Shown in pieces: positions 14,501 through 17,462 of a DNA stretch of 17,462 nt; position 1 is the first letter of the stretch, and each line of letters opens with the position of its first letter. The stretch is from NCBI GenBank assembly GCA_013360535.1, contig JABWBL010000013.1:1-17462 (forward strand). The letters run 5' to 3'. The notes below the pieces were generated by a model. That model searched no databases. It was given only the letters and a program-made list of their open reading frames with translations, and had not been told where the DNA came from. A program made the translations under genes and the position numbers. The DNA comes from Planctomycetaceae bacterium. Its GTDB lineage: Bacteria > Planctomycetota > UBA1135 > GCA-002686595.

Positions 14501-14573
14501 GCGGGTGCCGCCAGCGCGCTCCCGTGGAGGGAGCACGCTGGGCCGGCCCCCATCGCTGGAGGCCGGCACCCGC
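14501..14573 (-). promoter_or_regulatory. Three-way-junction RNA structure between tuf and rpmG
   Basis: Starting 9 nt after the tuf stop, the minus-strand RNA can form three helices. The closing stem P1 pairs GCGGGUG(CC) with (GG)CACCCGC (14565-14573 with 14501-14509, 7-9 bp). Hairpin P2 pairs CCGGCCUCC with GGGGGCCGG around AGCGAU (14543-14566, 9 bp). Hairpin P3 pairs CCAGCGUGCUCCC with GGGAGCGCGCUGG around UCCAC (14511-14541, 13 bp). P2 and P3 each contain one G-U pair that would be an A-C mismatch on the other strand. No U-tract follows, so it is not a simple terminator. Its function is unknown; processing, stability or attenuation between the highly expressed tuf and rpmG-secE are possible. 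Confidence 0.65.
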
Positions 14574-14582
14574 GGAGCGAAA

Positions 14583-15785
14583 CTACTTGGTGACCTTGGT
14601 GACGACGCCCGAGCCGACCGTGCGACCACCTTCGCGGATGGCGAAGCGCAGCTTCTCTTCCATCGCGACCGGGGTCTGGAGGACGACCGACATCTTGACG
14701 TTGTCGCCGGGCATGCACATCTCGGCGCCGCCCATCAGCGTGGCCTTGCCGGTCACGTCCGTGGTGCGGAAGTAGAACTGCGGCTGGTAGCCCGTGACGA
14801 ACGGGGTGTGGCGGCCACCTTCGTCCTTCGAGAGGACGTAGACCTCGCACTCGAACTCGGTGTGCGGGGTGATCGAGCCGGGCTTGGCGAGGACCATGCC
14901 GCGCTCGAGGTCGCCCTTCTCAACACCGCGCAGGAGCACGCCGACGTTGTCGCCAGCTTCGCCCGAGTCGAGGGTCTTGTTGAACATCTCGACGCCGGTG
15001 ACGGTCGTCTTGCCGATCTCGGGGCGGAGGCCGACGATGTCGACGGTCTCACCGACCTTGACGATGCCCTTCTCGATGCGGCCCGTGCCGACCGTGCCAC
15101 GGCCGGAGATCGAGAACACGTCCTCGATGCACATCAGGAACGGCTTGTCGATCTCGCGCTGCGGCGTCGGGATGAAGCTGTCGAGCGCGGCGACGAGGTC
15201 GTCGATGCACTTGTTGGCCTTGTCGTCACCACCGCCCGACTCGATCGCGAGCTTGGCCTGACCGCGGACGATCGGGGTCTCGTCGCCGGGGAAGCTGTAC
15301 TTCTTGAGCAGCTCGCGGATCTCGAGCTCGACGAGCTCGATCAGCTCGGGGTCGTCGAGCAGGTCGACCTTGTTCAGGAAGACCACGATGTGGGGCACGC
15401 CGACCTGGCGGGCGAGCAGGACGTGCTCGCGCGTCTGGGGCATCGGGCCGTCGGCGGCCGACACGACGAGGATCGCGCCGTCCATCTGGGCGGCGCCGGT
15501 GATCATGTTCTTGACGAAGTCGGCGTGGCCGGGGCAGTCGACGTGCGCGTAGTGGCGCGTGTCCGACTCGTACTCGGTGTGCGAGGCGGCGATCGTGACG
15601 GTCTTGTCGGCCGAGCGGACGGTGCCGCCCTTGGTGATTTCCGCGTAGCTCTTCACGCGCGTCCCGTACTTGTGGGACGAACGCGCGGCGAGCGCCGCCG
15701 TCAGCGTCGACTTGCCGTGGTCGATGTGGCCGATGGTGCCGACGTTGACGTGGGGCTTGGTTCGCTTGAAGACGTCCTTTGCCAT
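14583..15785 (-). CDS. tuf: Elongation factor Tu
   Basis: The 400-aa EF-Tu delivers aminoacyl-tRNA to the A site. Motifs are the P-loop GHIDHGKS (19-26), DCPGH (83-87, catalytic H87), NKVD (138-141), and domains II-III with [15 protein letters not shown] (226-240) and [18 protein letters not shown] (381-398). Switch I is unusual: where most EF-Tu have A-R-G-I-T-I, this one has DKTVTIA (60-66), keeping only the Mg-coordinating Thr (T64). The G5 loop is RGQAKLA (174-180) instead of RGSALKA. ATG 15783-15785 is chosen ([20 protein letters not shown]). The open frame continues upstream across tRNA-Thr, but that is non-coding. It lies downstream of four tRNAs; the 179-nt leader (15786-15964) has hairpins at 15895-15915 and 15808-15824 and only a weak Shine-Dalgarno. 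Confidence 0.99.
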   Translation of the reverse strand: MAKDVFKRTKPHVNVGTIGHIDHGKSTLTAALAARSSHKYGTRVKSYAEITKGGTVRSADKTVTIAASHTEYESDTRHYAHVDCPGHADFVKNMITGAAQMDGAILVVSAADGPMPQTREHVLLARQVGVPHIVVFLNKVDLLDDPELIELVELEIRELLKKYSFPGDETPIVRGQAKLAIESGGGDDKANKCIDDLVAALDSFIPTPQREIDKPFLMCIEDVFSISGRGTVGTGRIEKGIVKVGETVDIVGLRPEIGKTTVTGVEMFNKTLDSGEAGDNVGVLLRGVEKGDLERGMVLAKPGSITPHTEFECEVYVLSKDEGGRHTPFVTGYQPQFYFRTTDVTGKATLMGGAEMCMPGDNVKMSVVLQTPVAMEEKLRFAIREGGRTVGSGVVTKVTK

Positions 15786-15807
15786 GGGATCTCGCTTGGG
15801 TTCGTGG

Positions 15808-15824
15808 GCCCCTTCCCCGGGGGC
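15808..15824 (-). promoter_or_regulatory. GC hairpin in the tuf leader
   Basis: GCCCC and GGGGC form 5 bp around a 7-nt loop, ending 22 nt before the tuf ATG. It could limit or time ribosome access. It is short and may be incidental in such GC-rich DNA. Confidence 0.25.
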
Positions 15825-15894
15825 TCTCGGGCCGCGCCAAGGCGGGAGCCTCGGGGCGGGGGTCGATGGTTGGTGACAGGTTGTGCAGACTGCG

Positions 15895-15915
15895 GGTCGC
15901 TGGCGGCCGGCGACC
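15895..15915 (-). promoter_or_regulatory. Hairpin between tRNA-Thr(GGU) and tuf
   Basis: GGUCGC pairs with GCGACC (6 bp) across a 9-nt loop that can close two more pairs after a mismatch. It lies 49 nt downstream of the tRNA 3' end. It may mark tRNA-mRNA processing or attenuation between tRNAs and tuf. Confidence 0.35.
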
Positions 15916-15964
15916 TGCTGGATGACGTTTTGCTTGGAAGACGAGTGGCGGATGAGCCTTGGAC

Positions 15965-16039
<75 letters not shown>

Positions 16040-16136
16040 GCGGTACGGCCGCCTTGGGGGCGTCCGTGGCCTTTGGCGCCGCGCACCACGGCCGGAGGGC
16101 CTGGGAGCGGCGACCTCACGGGGACGGGATGCTGGA

Positions 16137-16210
<74 letters not shown>

Positions 16211-16345
16211 AGTGTGCGTCGCTCGCCGGGTGGGTCCGGACCGCGCTCGCAGCGCGTCGAGACCGAACCGCGAGCAGCCGAGCTCCGAAGGGAAACAGGA
16301 CAGGCCGGTTCGCGCTTCGAGGCTCGGGAGCGTTGGGCAGGAGCT

Positions 16346-16431
16346 TGGTGGGGAGAGGCGGATTCGAACCGCCGAAGGTGAGAACCACCAGATTTACAGT
16401 CTGGCCCATTTGGCCGCTCTGGAACCTCCCC
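16346..16431 (-). tRNA. tRNA-Tyr(GUA)
   Basis: Acceptor GGGGAGG pairs with UCUCCCC (one G-U), followed by discriminator A and encoded CCA (16346-16348). The anticodon stem CCAGA/UCUGG has loop CUGUAAA (anticodon GUA). A long variable arm follows, as expected for a class II bacterial tRNA-Tyr. The T-loop is TTCGAAT. It corresponds to E. coli tyrU in order. Confidence 0.97.
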
Positions 16432-16819
16432 GCCGTGATCTGCCCTCGCCGCCCGGCCCGGCTCGGCAGCCCCGCGGGTCATCCCGAGGGTCGTCCAAGC
16501 AGCGAGCAGGCCACGCCCGCCCGAGGTGGGCAGGCGCGTGATGTCCGGTTCATGCGCAGGCGTGTTCGACCGGCGAGCTGGGGCGCCGCCGGCGGCCTAG
16601 GCGCGCCAGCGGGCTCGAGCGACGCCGAGAGCGCCCGCTCCCGTGTCATCCGTGAGGTGTCGTGTTTCCATGGAGCAACCCGGCTTGCGCCGGGGGACCC
16701 TGCGAGCCGCGCGAGCGCGACTCCGGCGGATCCTGCCGTGTTCGATGTCCGTGGCCGTTCGAAGCTGCCTTGCCTGCCGGGCTCGCCTGCCAGCGTCGGC
16801 CCAGCCAGCGTGAGCTGGT
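16432..16819 (-). other. 388-nt spacer between tRNA-Thr(UGU) and tRNA-Tyr, no gene recognised
   Basis: No recognisable protein, extra tRNA or clear promoter is seen. It contains a 6-bp GCAA-tetraloop hairpin at 16679-16694, a short CCAGC/GCUGG hairpin just after the tRNA-Thr(UGU) CCA end, and a 12-bp palindrome GCCGCCGGCGGC at 16585-16596. The length is unusual for a tRNA-tRNA spacer in one operon. Confidence 0.55.
16679..16694 (-). promoter_or_regulatory. GNRA-tetraloop hairpin in the tRNA spacer
   Basis: In minus-strand RNA, CCCGGC-GCAA-GCCGGG is a perfect 6-bp stem capped by a GNRA tetraloop. On the plus strand the loop would be UUGC, so the stable form belongs to the operon transcript. 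The role is unknown. Confidence 0.45.
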
Positions 16820-16895
16820 TGGAGCCGGCGATGGGAGTCGAACCCACAACCCCCTGATTACAAATCAGGTGCTCTGCCGATTGAGCCACGCCGGC
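16820..16895 (-). tRNA. tRNA-Thr(UGU)
   Basis: Acceptor GCCGGCG/CGCCGGC, D-stem GCUC/GAGC, anticodon stem CCUGA/UCAGG with loop UUUGUAA (anticodon UGU), T-stem GUGGG/CCCAU with TTCGACT loop, discriminator U, and encoded CCA at 16820-16822. It decodes ACA/ACG. It is the first tRNA of the operon, about 74 nt after the predicted transcription start, and corresponds to E. coli thrU. Confidence 0.97.
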
Positions 16896-16975
16896 GGCTG
16901 TCAACCAGGGCGTGGCCCGCGGCCGAGCGAAGGTTGCAGACGAGACTGCCCCCCGAACGGTGCGGAGAGCGAGAC

Positions 16976-17003
16976 AGGATAGGGAGCGACTTCCCCCCGT
17001 CAA
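16976..17003 (-). promoter_or_regulatory. Sigma70-type promoter of the tRNA-tuf operon
   Basis: On the minus strand, -35 TTGACG (16998-17003, 5 of 6 consensus bases) and -10 TATCCT (16976-16981, 4 of 6) are separated by 16 nt, the same spacing as the rpsL promoter. Transcription would start near 16969. It is the only good promoter seen upstream of the tRNA-tuf-rpmG-secE-nusG-rplKAJL-rpoBC run. Confidence 0.65.
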
Positions 17004-17012
17004 GCCCCCACT

Positions 17013-17027
17013 CCGGAAATCCTCCGG
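17013..17027 (-). promoter_or_regulatory. Short hairpin upstream of the tRNA operon promoter
   Basis: CCGGA and UCCGG pair (5 bp, 5-nt loop) between the aroC-proximal hairpin and the -35 box. It may help end aroC transcription. Evidence is weak because of its small size and the lack of a U-run. Confidence 0.25.
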
Positions 17028-17047
17028 CGGCACCTCGGGCGCGTCGG

Positions 17048-17068
17048 GCCCGAGCCTAGCTCTCGGGC
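17048..17068 (-). terminator. Hairpin after aroC
   Basis: GCCCGAG and CUCGGGC form a perfect 7-bp stem around AGCUAGG, 25 nt after the aroC stop. There is no U-tract, as with the hairpin behind rpoC. It is a possible aroC 3' end. Confidence 0.4.
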
Positions 17069-17093
17069 ACCGGCTCCGCCACCGCGCCCCGGC

Positions 17094-17462
17094 CTACAGC
17101 CGGGCGAGTTCCGCGAGGTAGGCCGCGTGCGCCGAGCTCACCTGCGCGATCGAATCCCCGCCAAAACGCTCGAGAAACGCGCGGGCGAGTTCGAGCGCCG
17201 CGACCGCCTCCCCCACGACGCTCGCCGCCGGGACCGAGGTCACGTCCGAGCGTTGCCAGGTCGAGAGCACGCTCTCGCCGGTCTCGAAATCGACGGTCTC
17301 GAGCCCGCGCCGCAGGGTCGAGATCGGCTTCATCGCGACGCGCACGACGAGCTCCTCCCCGGTCGTCATGCCCCCTTCCAGCCCGCCCGCGCGGTTGGTC
17401 GCGCGCCCGAAGCGCCCGTGCGGCCCGTCGCGGCGCACGATCGCGTCGTGGACCTCCGACCC
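17094..17462 (-). CDS. aroC: Chorismate synthase, C-terminal part (gene continues past window end)
   Basis: The last 122 codons are in the window. The frame runs from the right edge (GSEVHDAIVRRDGPHGRFGR) through the diagnostic ATNRAGGLEGGMTTGEELVV and AMKPISTL, then RSDVTSVPAASVVGEAVAALELA and LERFGGDS, to a TAG stop at 17094-17096. Chorismate synthase makes chorismate from 5-enolpyruvylshikimate-3-phosphate using reduced FMN, the last step of the shikimate pathway, in the cytoplasm. The frame stays open to the edge, so the GTG inside the visible part is not the start. It is a separate unit upstream of the tRNA operon promoter. Confidence 0.96.
   Translation of the reverse strand, partial: GSEVHDAIVRRDGPHGRFGRATNRAGGLEGGMTTGEELVVRVAMKPISTLRRGLETVDFETGESVLSTWQRSDVTSVPAASVVGEAVAALELARAFLERFGGDSIAQVSSAHAAYLAELARL

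Noticed and set aside
16211..16345. Short repeats such as GCGCT-GCG-AGCGC in the tRNA-Tyr/tRNA-Gly spacer as a regulatory element or CRISPR-like repeat
   Set aside because: Isolated 5-bp pairings are expected by chance at this GC content, and no repeated units with spacers occur anywhere in the window.

Overview
The window is a GC-rich bacterial chromosome segment in which every recognisable gene lies on the minus strand. It is the core transcription/translation superoperon. Reading in the direction of transcription (high to low coordinates): 3' end of aroC, tRNA-Thr(UGU), tRNA-Tyr(GUA), tRNA-Gly(UCC), tRNA-Thr(GGU), tuf, rpmG, secE, nusG, rplK, rplA, rplJ, rplL, rpoB, rpoC, rpsL, rpsG, a small Tsr3/DUF367-like gene, and the 5' part of an EF-G family GTPase gene that runs off the left edge. 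Codons end overwhelmingly in G or C. RpoB of 1236 aa with its '[20 protein letters not shown]' stretch, a 143-aa SecE with three predicted membrane segments, and an EF-Tu with an unusual switch I most resemble Planctomycetes from memory. That placement is inference; no search was run.

Layout. 17094-17462 is the C-terminal part of chorismate synthase. 16896-17093 holds hairpins after aroC and a good sigma70-type promoter (TTGACG-N16-TATCCT) for the tRNA-tuf operon. 15965-16895 holds four tRNAs, all with encoded CCA, in the order Thr-Tyr-Gly-Thr-tuf known from the E. coli thrU-tyrU-glyT-thrT-tufB operon. 10881-15785 carries EF-Tu, L33, the SecE translocon subunit, NusG and the stalk/L1 proteins L11, L1, L10 and L7/L12. 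2395-10562 carries the two large RNA polymerase subunits. After rpoC come tandem hairpins and a second strong promoter (TTGACC-N16-TAGAAT, inside a 10-bp inverted repeat), then rpsL and rpsG, and a strong bidirectional terminator-like hairpin. The last part is the Tsr3-like gene followed by the EF-G-like gene.

The most interesting points are these. (1) A Tsr3-like (acp-transferase family) gene sits between S7 and an EF-G paralogue; this family is known mainly as an archaeal/eukaryotic small-subunit rRNA modification enzyme. (2) The tuf-rpmG spacer can fold into a compact three-way junction, and its non-Watson-Crick pairs are G-U only in the minus-strand RNA. (3) EF-Tu lacks the canonical R-G-I-T-I switch-I motif and the S-A-L G5 motif. 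(4) S12 and RpoB carry residues at known streptomycin and rifampicin resistance positions. Most other intergenic spacers of this operon also contain strong hairpins. No mobile elements, CRISPR arrays or rRNA genes were seen.
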